The notes below the pieces were generated by a model. It did no database searches. It had not been told where the DNA came from and saw only the letters and a program-made list of their open reading frames with translations. From the NCBI GenBank assembly GCA_001599595.1, contig BCHH01000014.1:460355-524354 (forward strand): DNA of 64,000 nt, written 5' to 3'. Shown here one piece after another: positions 22,770-32,836 of the stretch (positions within the stretch are counted from its first letter, which is position 1; each line of letters opens with the position of its first letter). The position numbers and the translations under genes are program-made. The DNA is from Beverwykella pulmonaria. Its lineage: Eukaryota > Ascomycota > Dothideomycetes > Pleosporales > Melanommataceae.

Positions 22770-24134
22770 ATACGGCCCATTGGGTGAGTCCTGGCCGTGG
22801 AGGTAGCGCAGGGCGGTGGGGAGCAGCGGCGGAGGTGAGGTGTGAGGTGTGAAGTGTGAGGTCGGTGTGTTGATGTCGACGCTGGCAGGTGAGTGACGTT
22901 GAAAGACTTGCCCAAAAGCAAAAGGCTAAGACTTGCCCGCGGAATGTTTTTAGGTCATTGTTGAGCGTGCTAGCCCAGTCCAAGCTGGCGCACATTGACC
23001 TTCGCTTATCGGCGGCCGCCAGGCCAGTCGCAATGGCATGCTCTTGTTCACGCGCTGCATTTCCCGATAACGTCATTTTCGCCATGGCTAGACTGAGAAA
23101 TAACTTCAACGAGCCTGTCCCTCATTGCTCAGGCTGAGTCTTCGCTGCCATACGGTCGCGGCGGTGCTTCTTTGGAAATCGTGGCAAACAATTATTCTGT
23201 CAGAACTTGAAAGGGCTGTATTGCAGGGAATATGCAGCGGGCTGGACGGTGGCGTCAGCGAGAATGCAAACTGCACTCCCAACTATGCTCCAGCAGAGCG
23301 CTTCACACGTTCCAGGGCAGCACGACGGCATGCACAGAATCGTCGCGGTACCAGAGACCAAGACCATACGGAGAGGACTCATGTAGGATCTTTTTTGGCC
23401 ACGCGCACTGCCAACAATACTGCCTGGAAGCGTCGAAGCGGAGACGGGCGCAATTGCCTTGATAGCTGGAGTCGCCACAGCATTTCATGACGACCACCAA
23501 CGTCACAGAGCAAGCTCTCCATCCTGCTCTCATCTCCTGACTTGTGTCTGGCTATTCCCGAGCTCTTGGTCTCTTCGTCTTCGCGCGATTTTTCGTTACA
23601 TGGGGAGATGCATTGGGGTGTGGTCGCTGTGGGATGGCAGTGGAATTGCTCGCCGGGGAGCGGGGTCGCGTGGGGAGGAGACAAAGCGTTGTGGGCGGCC
23701 GAGGGCGGCCGAAGGCGTGGCTGATGGCTATGGCTTTGGATTGTGGTCTACACCTCTGTTCGCGGTCAGTAGGAGAGTTGCGACTACGAGGCATCCTAGT
23801 GAACGAAGTGCGGTGGAGCAGTGAAGGTCGCATCCGCGTCGAGATGGAAGCGTGGTAGGTTAGTCAGCTATCAGTAAGTGTCTCTAGCCCCTCAACACCA
23901 TGATTCCAATCTCCGTCTCTCCACCGTCCCTCGAGATGCGCATCTTCCCAAGTATGCCGTTCCTCGTGAGCTGTAATCTATGGTCAAGTCGTCTCCTCAT
24001 ATGTTCGTCTCTATTTCTTGTTCCAACACTGTGACGATCATACCGGTAATGGACCGGTATTCGCATGCTGCATGTACGCTTTTATAAACCCCAATTCAAT
24101 CAAAGCACATTGGGCTACAGCTTCAGAACCCTCT
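22770..24134. other. ATRR upstream region
   Basis: About 1.37 kb between ATRR and the end of the upstream co-directional GMC gene. A minus-strand frame at 23200-23478 (92 codons, Cys-containing hydrophobic middle) and several overlapping plus-strand frames at 23459-23858 exist. None has a domain, signal peptide or supporting splice structure, and they overlap each other on both strands, so I leave them out. Confidence 0.4.
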
Positions 24135-26091
24135 TCACAATCGCGCCCTCTCTCCTTCAGACTTGCCATCTCCAAAACGTCCATCATCCTCCTTGATCAG
24201 ATCCGCCCCCTTCTCAGCCACCGCATACGTACTAGCCATAATATTCCCGCTCACGTGTCCCGGGAACACACTCGCATCGACGACTCTCAATCCCTCAACC
24301 ACATTTCCTTTCCCGTCTACCACTCTCAGCCTGTCATCCACAACTTCTCCCATGGCAGCAGTGCCAATGAGATGGTATTGCGTTGAGATGTGATTCTTCA
24401 CGTACTCGACTCGCTGCTCTTCCGTCTCCAGCGAGTTAGATGGAGGTGGGAGAATGCGTTCCCCGAGCGATGCCTTCACAAGAGGGTGCTTGGAGACATG
24501 ATCCAGCCACTGAATTCCCGCAGCGAGCATCTTTGCGTCAGCTTCGTTGCGGAAGTACCCAGGGTCGATCTTGGGTGGCTTGAAAGGGTCCGAGGATGTG
24601 ATATGCACTGTCCCACGCGAGAGCGGATGCTCAAGGCAGATCAGCAGGGAAACTCGATTTTTTCCTTCTGGAGGTGCGGAAAAGAATTGGATTTGGTCAC
24701 TGCCAGCCGACACATCCAGCTGGCATGGGATGCAGAACGTCTGTAGGTTGGCGAACGTTGGGTCGCTGAGCTGGTCTACAATAGTCTATTCTTATCATCA
24801 GCACATATCCTCCTACTTCTAGAGAAAGAAATGTATGTACCTTTTCTTGTTTCTTCTCAAAGTCTGTCTTCGCCAAACTCTTCTCTTCAATTTCCTTGAT
24901 TGTCTTCTTCACTCCATCCTCACCCACCAGATTCGCATAGCTCACAAACCCCATCAACATTCCCGGGCTTCCATACGGCCCCTTTTGCGTCTTCTCGTAA
25001 ATTTCTTGCTGTGCCTTCGCATACTCCTCTCCGTGCAGCGCGTCCAAACTCAGCACACCTTCTTTCAAATCAAACAGCATACCCCCAAGAACATGGTCCT
25101 GGAAATTTGCGCCAACGGATCTGTTTTCGATGGCACACTCAACGCCCGCCTGGCGTAGGACCTCTGGATCGCCGATACCAGACAGTTCAAGGAGCTGCGG
25201 GGTCTGAATGACACCAGCGGAAAGAATAACCTCCCTCTTCACTTTCACTATATTCTTCTCACCGCCTTTCACAAATTCCACCCCAACTGCTCTCCCATCT
25301 TCTATCAAAACCTTTGTAGCTTGCGCCTCCGTCAGGACCCTCAGATTCTTACGCTCAAGATTCGGCCTGAGATACCCCGTCGCAGCATACGACCTGTTCC
25401 CCTTATCCTCACTCCTATCCACTGCGCCCAGACTCGAGTAGAAACCCATATGATCACCACTCCACGCATCACTCAGCGTATTCTTCGTCCCACCTACCTC
25501 CAGCGCTGCTTTACAAAACTCCGCTTCAAGGGGCATATAGAAGTCGTTGAAGCTGGTATGGATCGGGCCATCGGTACCATGGTACTTGTCCCTTGCGGCA
25601 TGCGGCATGAACTGTTTATCCTTGGACAACGACGATGCATCTGGTATATCCAGAGTCTGATGTTTGCGGAAATATGGCACGAGACCATCCCAACCCCAGC
25701 CTTTATTTCCCATCTCCTCCCAAGTATCATAATCCTTCCTCGAGCCCCGCACATACATGAGGTAATTAATCGCGCTGCTTCCACCGAGCACCTTGCCGCG
25801 GGGCATCGAGTACGTTTTCCCGCCTGCATTGGGCTGCTCGATAGAGGAAAAGCACCAGTCATACTGCGGGCGGCCGATTAGGGAAGGGTAGAGTGATGGG
25901 GTCGAGATTTGCTTGTCATCCATTCGATTAGACCCGGCCTCAATCACCCCGACTATTACATTTGGGTTTTCAGTTAGGCGCGCAGCAATGACGAGACCTG
26001 CTGTTCCGCCACCTACGACCATGTAGTCGTAGGACTGTGAAGTGAAGTCGGATAAGGAACAGAGGGCGGGCCCAGTGTTTGGTGGTGCCAT
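24135..26091 (-). CDS. GMC oxidoreductase, choline-oxidase-like, with peroxisomal C-terminus
   Basis: Two exons (26091-24841, 24785-24135; 55-nt intron, phase 0) encode 633 aa. The FAD Rossmann motif is MVVGGGTAGLVIAARL near 24-39. The GMC signature is PRGKVLGGSSAINYLMYVRG, and GVIQTPQLLELSGIG is the second GMC motif. The catalytic His is in YHLIGTAAMG, and the partner position reads VSGNIMAST with Asn. This His/Asn pairing also occurs in choline oxidase, whereas glucose oxidase has His/His. There is no signal peptide, and the protein ends in ARL, a conservative variant of the PTS1 peroxisomal signal SKL. Fungal choline oxidases are GMC flavoproteins that turn choline into glycine betaine aldehyde. 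Placement 1.4 kb upstream of ATRR on the same strand makes choline a sensible candidate; an aryl or aliphatic alcohol cannot be excluded. Confidence 0.85.
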
Positions 26092-27185
26092 TATGGGAGT
26101 AAAAGAAGTGGAATTAAGGAGAGGTATGCTGATTTAGTTCAATGAGGACTGACAAAAATTCAGTAACTACCTAAGACTCACAAGCGACGAAAGTGTGCTG
26201 ACAGTATCATAGTCCTGGAGGGACGGGAGCATTTTAGGTACAAATTTTCCCCGCGTTTCCAGTTCCACATCGCCGGAAAACGTCAGCATTGGTGACTGCG
26301 GGGTTATAGACCTAGAAACGCATTCCTGGGTAGAAAGTGTTTGGTCTTTCGGAATATGGTCGGGAATAGGGACGATCAACGGGGTGCATAATGCGGGGTG
26401 GGCTGACGCGGGGATGTGAACTCATGACCATCACGGGATGCAATTTGTGATTTTATGGTGATAGTAGAATAAAATAGATTGAATGAAGTGCGAAATTTCC
26501 TAAAAGCGGTTCATAGCCATGACTGATCTATGTCGATTTGCCTCTTTGCTGCCGCTACCTTGCTCCCACCCACATTGTTCTCTTCAACACCTTCACCAGG
26601 ATCGCTTTTAAGCGCTCCTAACTTATGAAGAAAGCGTTTAATTTACACACGCTGTCCCTTCCTTTCTCAGTCTAAAAGTTATTATCGTCAATCGCACCCG
26701 CATTCAAAAATTGCACTAACACCACCGTTTTTACTGTACTATCCTATTATCTCGAGTGTCACTCCTTCTTTCCTGAAGGGATGTTTAGGTCAGTTGCGCA
26801 TTTGGCGTAGCTCTCTGTGGGAAATTCCCTGTATGTGAGGTTACATTATGGCGCTTCCTTAAAACTCATTCGGGAGATTATTGGCGATCGATCGCTTACC
26901 ACTTCTCTAATCGGAAGCGCCTTCGACGATATCCGTGCGCCGAACCCTAAATGTACAGACACGATTGGGCTGGAGCGAAGAGCGAGGAACTGTGGTCCGC
27001 TGAAATGGGGAATGCATGCAGTGTGATTGACCGCTTTGGTTATGCATATCGAGGGATGGACAGAATCTCCCCAAAGAGTAAAGATGGCAATCGGGCTGTT
27101 TCTATGCGAGCTGAAAGGTGCACTGTATATCTAACCTGTTTATTTCTTGACCCTTTCTTCCATACTCATATCCTATTCTGCGCCC
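26092..27185. other. Divergent intergenic region, GMC and SLATT promoters
   Basis: About 1.1 kb between divergent starts. Short frames at 26817-27026 and 26951-27256 overlap in different phases and show no domain. No repeat seen. Confidence 0.4.
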
Positions 27186-28289
27186 ATGGACTTCATACCC
27201 TCGATTTTCCGTCCAGGAAGAGACCGTCTGAGATTCGTCGAAGACGGCATATCTGACAATGACTTTCGACCACCCAGAACAACAACGCCTCTACCCCCAG
27301 TACGTCTCCCTCTTCTATGTCCTTTCCATTGGCTAACAAATCTCGAGAGTATCGTATCCACCGACCCTCTGGCTACCTTCCGCCACATGGTCGGCATCCA
27401 CTCGACGAACCCATCACACCCGCTACCTGACCCAACGCACTTCGCCGGGCGCCCCGCGCCCAACCTCGGAATCTATACGCGCGTTGTGAAGCGCGAGCGC
27501 TCCGCAAAACGCTCTTACAAGGTCGCCTCCATCGGCATCAACAGCTGTCTAGGCGTGCAAATCATTGTCGCGGCAGCACTAACAGCCATGGGCGCCGCGA
27601 ACTCGAACCATGTCTCCATTACCGCATTCGGGGCCATCAACACTGTCATCGCCGGCTTGCTCACGTATCTAAAAGGGAGTGGGCTTCCAAATCGGATTAG
27701 ATATTATGAGAATGAGTGGAAGAAAGTGCGCGAGTATATTGAGCAACGGGAGCGCGATTTCAGTCGTCCAGACTGTACATTGGATGTACAGGAGGTGGTG
27801 GGCATAATTGAGGCAATGTACGAGCAAGTTAAGCATGATGTGCAGACCAATACTCCCGATAATTATATCAGTGTTGGGGATGTCAGGAATAAATCTACGA
27901 CGGCGAGATTCGAGGCTCCGACGCTGAATGGCTTGCCAGAGAAGCATCAGGTCCAGAGCAAGTTTGAAGAGCTGGAGCTGAAGTATGGACATCGGGTCGT
28001 GGATTTCTTGGAGGGAATCAAGAATAAGGAGGAGGGGAGGTTGAGGAGATTGGAAGAGGAGGTCGAGAAGGAAGTCGAGGGTAGGAAGAGCAGGTTGGTG
28101 GATGCTGGGAACGACATTGAGAAGGATATCGAGGCAATGAGGCAGAGGGCTGTTGACGCGGGGAGAGGGATGGAGAAGAAGGCAGAGCGGCAGGGTGATA
28201 GGATTGAGAAACTGGGGCAAGATCTGGAGGATGAGATTCAATTTCATGGACGAAAGCTGAAAGGCGACCGGTCAACCGGTGCCTCATAG
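27186..28289 (+). CDS. Fungal SLATT-domain protein with two membrane helices and a coiled-coil tail
   Basis: Two exons (27186-27299, 27348-28289; 48-nt intron with a GCTAAC branch site) encode 351 aa. The start MDFIPSIF is used since the frame upstream (from 27147) has no support. The core has the pattern RTYKVASIGIN-like (read as KRSYKVASIGINSCLG), helix 1 through VQIIVAAALTAMG, a short loop with SITAFGAINTVIAGLLTYLKG as helix 2, then GLPNRIRYYENEWKKVREYIEQRERDF. This matches the fungal branch of the SLATT two-transmembrane family. In bacteria SLATT proteins are proposed pore-forming effectors activated by nucleotide signals; the role in fungi is unknown. The C-terminal 120 residues are charged and heptad-like (RLRRLEEEVEKEVEG), consistent with a coiled coil. 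Confidence 0.75.
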   Translation: MDFIPSIFRPGRDRLRFVEDGISDNDFRPPRTTTPLPPVRLPLLCPFHWLTNLESIVSTDPLATFRHMVGIHSTNPSHPLPDPTHFAGRPAPNLGIYTRVVKRERSAKRSYKVASIGINSCLGVQIIVAAALTAMGAANSNHVSITAFGAINTVIAGLLTYLKGSGLPNRIRYYENEWKKVREYIEQRERDFSRPDCTLDVQEVVGIIEAMYEQVKHDVQTNTPDNYISVGDVRNKSTTARFEAPTLNGLPEKHQVQSKFEELELKYGHRVVDFLEGIKNKEEGRLRRLEEEVEKEVEGRKSRLVDAGNDIEKDIEAMRQRAVDAGRGMEKKAERQGDRIEKLGQDLEDEIQFHGRKLKGDRSTGAS

Positions 28290-28850
28290 TATAATGCACA
28301 AAGTAACCGAAGTTTCTTTTTCTAACAAATCTTGTTCGCGGGATGCTGTAGGCTGTCTAATTCATGAGGCACTGTAATAATTAACGGTGAAGATATCTGC
28401 AAAATATTTGCTCGGTCGAGTAACTCTGAAAATGTCAACCTGAAGGCCTTCCTGTCTTTTGCTATCTGCGAAACTAGAGCATGTAGCGTTCGGGAGCATC
28501 CCAGCCGGTATATCTCTGCCTTCCTTGTTTAACAGCTGAATGATTGTTGTGATTTCTTTCTCGTGCCTTATGACGGCCAGATTAGAGAAAACCCCATCTA
28601 GTGAGCTGGCAGTTTGAGATCTACAAGGTCGAAGCGCGGAATAGATGATACATCATAGTGCCCATAACAAGGGCTCTCCTGTTAAGGAATCATCCAAATT
28701 GATATGATTGGAGTGCTATCGTTTGTCGACTTGATTTTCTTTCTCTTCCAATTTTGGCCTGGTGGAAGATGGCATGAGATGAAAAGGAAGTCGAAGTATC
28801 TACTATCTGATTAAGCATGGAAAGGACTGTCACCGTCTAGGAAATACGAA
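28290..28850. other. Spacer between the SLATT gene and the pogo element
   Basis: No gene supported. A/T-rich 3' region up to the TA dinucleotide at 28851-28852 where the transposon starts. Confidence 0.4.
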
Positions 28851-28852
28851 TA

Positions 28853-28914
28853 ACGTATTCGATAAGCGAGCGGCCAGGACAAGCGAGTGGCCACCCTCAC
28901 CAACAAAACGCGAC
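28853..28914. repeat. Left terminal inverted repeat of the pogo element
   Basis: Starts ACGTATTCGATAAGCGAG and ends at AACGCGAC. It contains an internal direct repeat of AAGCGAGYGGCC, a possible transposase binding site in two copies. Confidence 0.88.
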
Positions 28915-29915
28915 GCGTCAACTTGGAACCACTATAGCTCAACCATCCACCATGCAATTAGTGCAAAACGAAGGCAGGATATTGCTAGCTATATTAGCTA
29001 TGGATCAGAACCAAATTCAAAGCGCAAACCTCGCAGCAGCAACCTACGAAGTCCCCTGAACAACGCTAAGACGACGACGCGCTGGAACGACTGCACGACG
29101 CGATTGTGTGCCCAAATCAAGGAGGCTCACTAAGTCTGAGGAATCAATTATTATTTAACACATACTTGACCTGGATTCCCAAGGATTTGCGCCTAGACTG
29201 AGCGAGGTGTGAGATATGGCCAACAAACTACTTGCTAAGCGCGCTGCTAGCAAGGTTGGCATTAAGTGGCCAGAGAACTTTGTTAAGCGCACGCTAGAGC
29301 TTAAAACACAATTTAATTGAAAGTATGATCGCCAGAGAGCTCTATGTGAGGATCCAGAGATTATTGCGCTGTGGTTTGAGCTTGTACGCAATACAAAGGC
29401 AAAGTACAGCATCTAAGATAAAGACACCTACAACTTTAATAAAACCGGCAACTAGATGGGCGTTATTGCAACAGGAAAAGTTGTTACAGGCTCTAAGAGA
29501 CGCAATTGGCTAAAAGCTGTACAACCTGGTGATTGCGAATGGGCCACAGTTATCTATGGTATCAACGCATGTGTTACTGCGTGATTAAGTGGCTCACCTT
29601 TAGAAGGCAAGTGAAGCTGCAACAAAGTGTAGAGCGCGCAAAAAAAGGCGAATTCAGAAGCAAAGGACCCTAACAAAGGCAGAGGGTGCTGATATAATTA
29701 CTTAGCAGAACGTTGATGCACAACTTGAGGGTGAAACGCGTTAGAGTAGGGCACGCGCTGGGGGGAACGCACAACAGCAGACGCGCTGCAGCCACTGTAA
29801 AGAAACTAGACACAATATTTGTACTTGTCAAAAGGATGCAGGAACTACTGTAGATTATTTTGCAAGTTGTAGATAGTCTATACTTGCAGGCGTTGTGGAG
29901 TTATTCTGTTTTGCA

Positions 29916-29977
29916 GTCGCGTTTTGTTGGTGAGGGGGGCCACTCGCTTGTCCTGGCCACTCGCTTATCGAATACGT
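29916..29977. repeat. Right terminal inverted repeat of the pogo element
   Basis: Reverse complement of the left repeat except for two single-base differences, with the same internal 12-bp direct repeat. Confidence 0.88.
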
Positions 29978-31374
29978 TATACGAATACGAATTGAAGCCG
30001 GGCGGCTGGTATCTGTGGCTAGCTGCTTGTCCCATTTCGGTCAGGTTCAGTGGGTTCCCTAGCGTCAAACTTGAAAACATGCCCCAGCAATTGGTGGCGG
30101 GAATCAACCTTATCCGCACCACATCTGGGAATTCAGGTTATCTCGATTTGAATTCTCACGCCACTCACCGCTCACCTCTCATGAGATTCGTCGTACGGGA
30201 GGCGTGTTGTTCGTATTCCCACGACTAGGGGATTTAGGGGTGTTCATCGCCCATACTATTTGTGAAACAGTCCTCTTGGCGTGGCTATCTTATCCTGTCT
30301 CTTAACACCGATTTAGATCTGGTTCTTTCGCCTTTCTGTTCCCAAAGAAGTTTAACGTCCGCTTATGACAAAGGGGGTGATTGACTAGGAAGCGCACAGG
30401 TAGCGGGGGTTACTTTCCCGCCGGGCACGATGCCATAAAGTAACAAGCTTGAAATCATCATTGAATCGGAGGCTTAGCGATTCCGATCTAGTTACCACTG
30501 CCTTGATGTTTAGCGATTTTGGAGTGGTCATACATAAATCTACAAACACCTCTACCTGCTTCGTAGAGCACCGGGAACAATTGACGTCGCAAGTGAATTT
30601 TCGCATCATCTGCAGCCAGCTGACGTTTATGTGAAGCAATGTGGCTCTTCTAGGATTGTTTTAGTCCTTTCTCTTGTTTATTCGCGTGAAGAATGTCAGG
30701 CGCCAAGACAAACGTCGGAAGCATTTTCATGCGCGCAATTTCCACACATGGTTTGATGTCAACAACGTCCCGGGAACACCATGAGTTCCGTTTCTGAGAC
30801 CGAGCTCTGATTGGAGGAAGATCTCATAAGGCGGCTGTCTCGAAACGTTCTGATCTGCTGCAGACCTGAACAAGACTAGTGGGCGAGGCTACCATGATAC
30901 GCGAAGTGTAGCTCCTCATGCGTCCCTTTTCACAGATGAGCAAGGAGACTTCCGATAGCTTCCGGGCGCATTCTCACATATTAACAAGGTAAAATTATTC
31001 CGCTGTGCTTGGCAGCCAAGATGTTGCCAAGTTCGACATTTCCTCTTGCAGACGTTGCACAGTTTTATCTTGGTTGTTTTCTAAGGATAGCGTGAGGAGA
31101 CGACTCAGAGATGGGGTTTAGCGACTCTCACAACGCCCCTCTATCAAAATCGAGAAACATAGGGAGTGCTTCCTTAGACGTATAAAGGGAGAATTGCCCA
31201 CCACAATAAATTCTGCACCCAGCCATTCATTTGCTATCCATTCGTTCTGCTTGAAGCAACATTTCCGCTACCACTTTCACTTCAATCGTACATTTCTTGC
31301 TACATACTTTCAAAAAGATTCATCTTTCGACTTTCTATCTCATCAACCAGCCGACCAACCAACCGACCATCAAA
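29978..31374. other. Spacer between the pogo element and the pectate lyase
   Basis: About 1.4 kb. Open frames at 29860-30228 and 30385-30639 lack domains. The last 200 bases, with pyrimidine tracts and TATAAAG near 31182, look like the pectate lyase promoter and leader. Confidence 0.45.
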
Positions 31375-32139
31375 ATGCAGTACACAATCATTGCCTCCAT
31401 TTTGGCCCTCGCCGTCCCAACCATCGCCACTCCGGCTACCTCCGCCAATCATAATGTTTTCGCCATGGAGAAGCGCGCCACCTTCCCGGTTCCTGCCTCC
31501 AAGGGCAGCGTGACCTACAAGGCCGCTAAGACCATCTCTGGTACCTTTGACGGTGGAATGAAGACGTACGGTCGCGGTGTCAGCTGCACTGGCCAGGCTG
31601 AGGGAGGAGACAAGGACGCTGTTTTCATCCTCGCCAACGGTGCTACGCTCGCCAACGCCATCATTGGCAAGGACCAGATGGAGGGTGTCCACTGTCTGGG
31701 ATCCTGCACCATCAAGAACGTCTGGTGGGTCGATGTCTGCGAGGATGCTCTGACCCTGAAGGGCGACGGCAACGCTAGCATTACTGGTGGAGGTGCCGCG
31801 AATGCAGCGGACAAGATCATCCAGCACAACGGAAAGGGATCCGTCACCATCGATGGCTTCACTGCCATGGACTTCGGCAAGCTCTATCGCTCGTGCGGAA
31901 ATTGCAAGAACTCGGTCAAACGCACCGTGACGGTCAAGAACGTCAAGGCCTACAACGGAAAGGTCCTCGTCGGGATCAACCCCAACTTCGGCGACACTGC
32001 CTCCATCTCCGGCTCGTGCGCCACCAGCGTCAAGACCATCTGCGAGGAATTCCAGGGAACCACCCCTGGGAACGAGCCCAAGAGTGTCCATAAGGGCGCC
32101 AGCAAGACCTGTGTTTTCTCCACTGTCAAAACTTGCTAG
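31375..32139 (+). CDS. Secreted pectate lyase, polysaccharide lyase family 3
   Basis: Intronless, 254 aa. The start [20 protein letters not shown] begins a signal peptide; an in-frame Met 26 codons upstream would bury it and is not used. A Lys-Arg site (MEKRATFP) suggests propeptide removal by a Kex2-type protease. The mature protein is a full PL3 domain: [85 protein letters not shown] and [13 protein letters not shown]. The [10 protein letters not shown] stretch holds the acidic Ca-binding residues and the repeated Cys pattern is that of fungal pectate lyases. These enzymes cut de-esterified homogalacturonan by beta-elimination. It implies contact with plant cell walls. Confidence 0.95.
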   Translation: MQYTIIASILALAVPTIATPATSANHNVFAMEKRATFPVPASKGSVTYKAAKTISGTFDGGMKTYGRGVSCTGQAEGGDKDAVFILANGATLANAIIGKDQMEGVHCLGSCTIKNVWWVDVCEDALTLKGDGNASITGGGAANAADKIIQHNGKGSVTIDGFTAMDFGKLYRSCGNCKNSVKRTVTVKNVKAYNGKVLVGINPNFGDTASISGSCATSVKTICEEFQGTTPGNEPKSVHKGASKTCVFSTVKTC

Positions 32140-32836
32140 GCTATCAATGCACGCACGCCCACGCGCATACATACTTGGATTAATGTGCGCTTGATGCAGT
32201 CTGGGAAAAATTATGTCCTGGAATTTTTGAAGGGATCTGTATATACTTTTTAGGCTTACGAGCACATGCCGTGCATGTAATACACTTCTTCAGCAAGCAA
32301 CCTTTGTTGCTATTTACTTTCAATTATTGCCCTTGCCTTCGTGTTTTGTGACTGAAAATCTTGCAACAAGCGTTCTGATGATCGCCCAGATGATGCTAGT
32401 ATACGAGAACTGAAGTTGATCGTCTCGGGGATTGAGAGGTTAGGAAGAACCGAAGGAATCAGATCTTATACGCTCTGCTTAATCGACAAGATCTTTGAGT
32501 GAATCGTCACAGTAATATCTCCATGACTCATAAATTTTGTTGCCATGGTCATCCCCTCCTCATCTTCTTACGGATACTTGCGATGACATTGCTGTAGTTC
32601 CAGGATTCTGTTTCATTAGTGGTCAAACTAGTGGATGGATAAGGAGGAACTAACCTGGTTAGAAATCTATATACTTGTTTACATTCAATCCCGCGATACA
32701 TGAACCGTAATCCCAATCTCAGACTTTTCAACCCCTATTTCCGCCTCGTCTCTTGCCGACACCGCCGCAGGCAGTTCTGGGAGATCGACGCGGAAAAAGT
32801 CTTTGACCTTGTCGAATCGCACGGACCAGTGCATTA
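32140..32836. other. Convergent spacer between pectate lyase and purine permease
   Basis: About 700 bases with no supported gene. TA-rich just after the lyase stop. Confidence 0.4.

Larger units (their letters stand above)
28853..29977 (+). mobile_element. Internally deleted, mutated Fot1/pogo-type DNA transposon
   Basis: An 1125-bp element bounded by 62-bp terminal inverted repeats (28853-28914 and 29916-29977) differing at two positions. Each end abuts TA (28851-28852 and 29978-29979), the target duplication of the Tc1/mariner/pogo superfamily. Inside, plus-strand remnants of a pogo transposase are readable: MANKLLAKRA near 29216, then KWPENFVKR, CEDPEIIALWFELVRNTKAKYS and YNFNKTGN where active copies have a DET-type motif. 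The frame then jumps to the C-terminal region with a zinc-knuckle-like CSHCKETRHNICTC near 29790. Most of the DDE catalytic core is missing and many in-frame TAG/TAA codons replace expected Gln or Arg codons. It is therefore non-autonomous and dead. Confidence 0.88.

Noticed and set aside
23200..23858. Cluster of overlapping open frames on both strands upstream of ATRR
   Set aside because: No domain, signal peptide or splice support; they overlap each other in several frames.
30385..30639. Minus-strand 84-codon frame ending RRESNPRYLCAS
   Set aside because: Such endings occur in translated non-coding sequence; no start context or domain.
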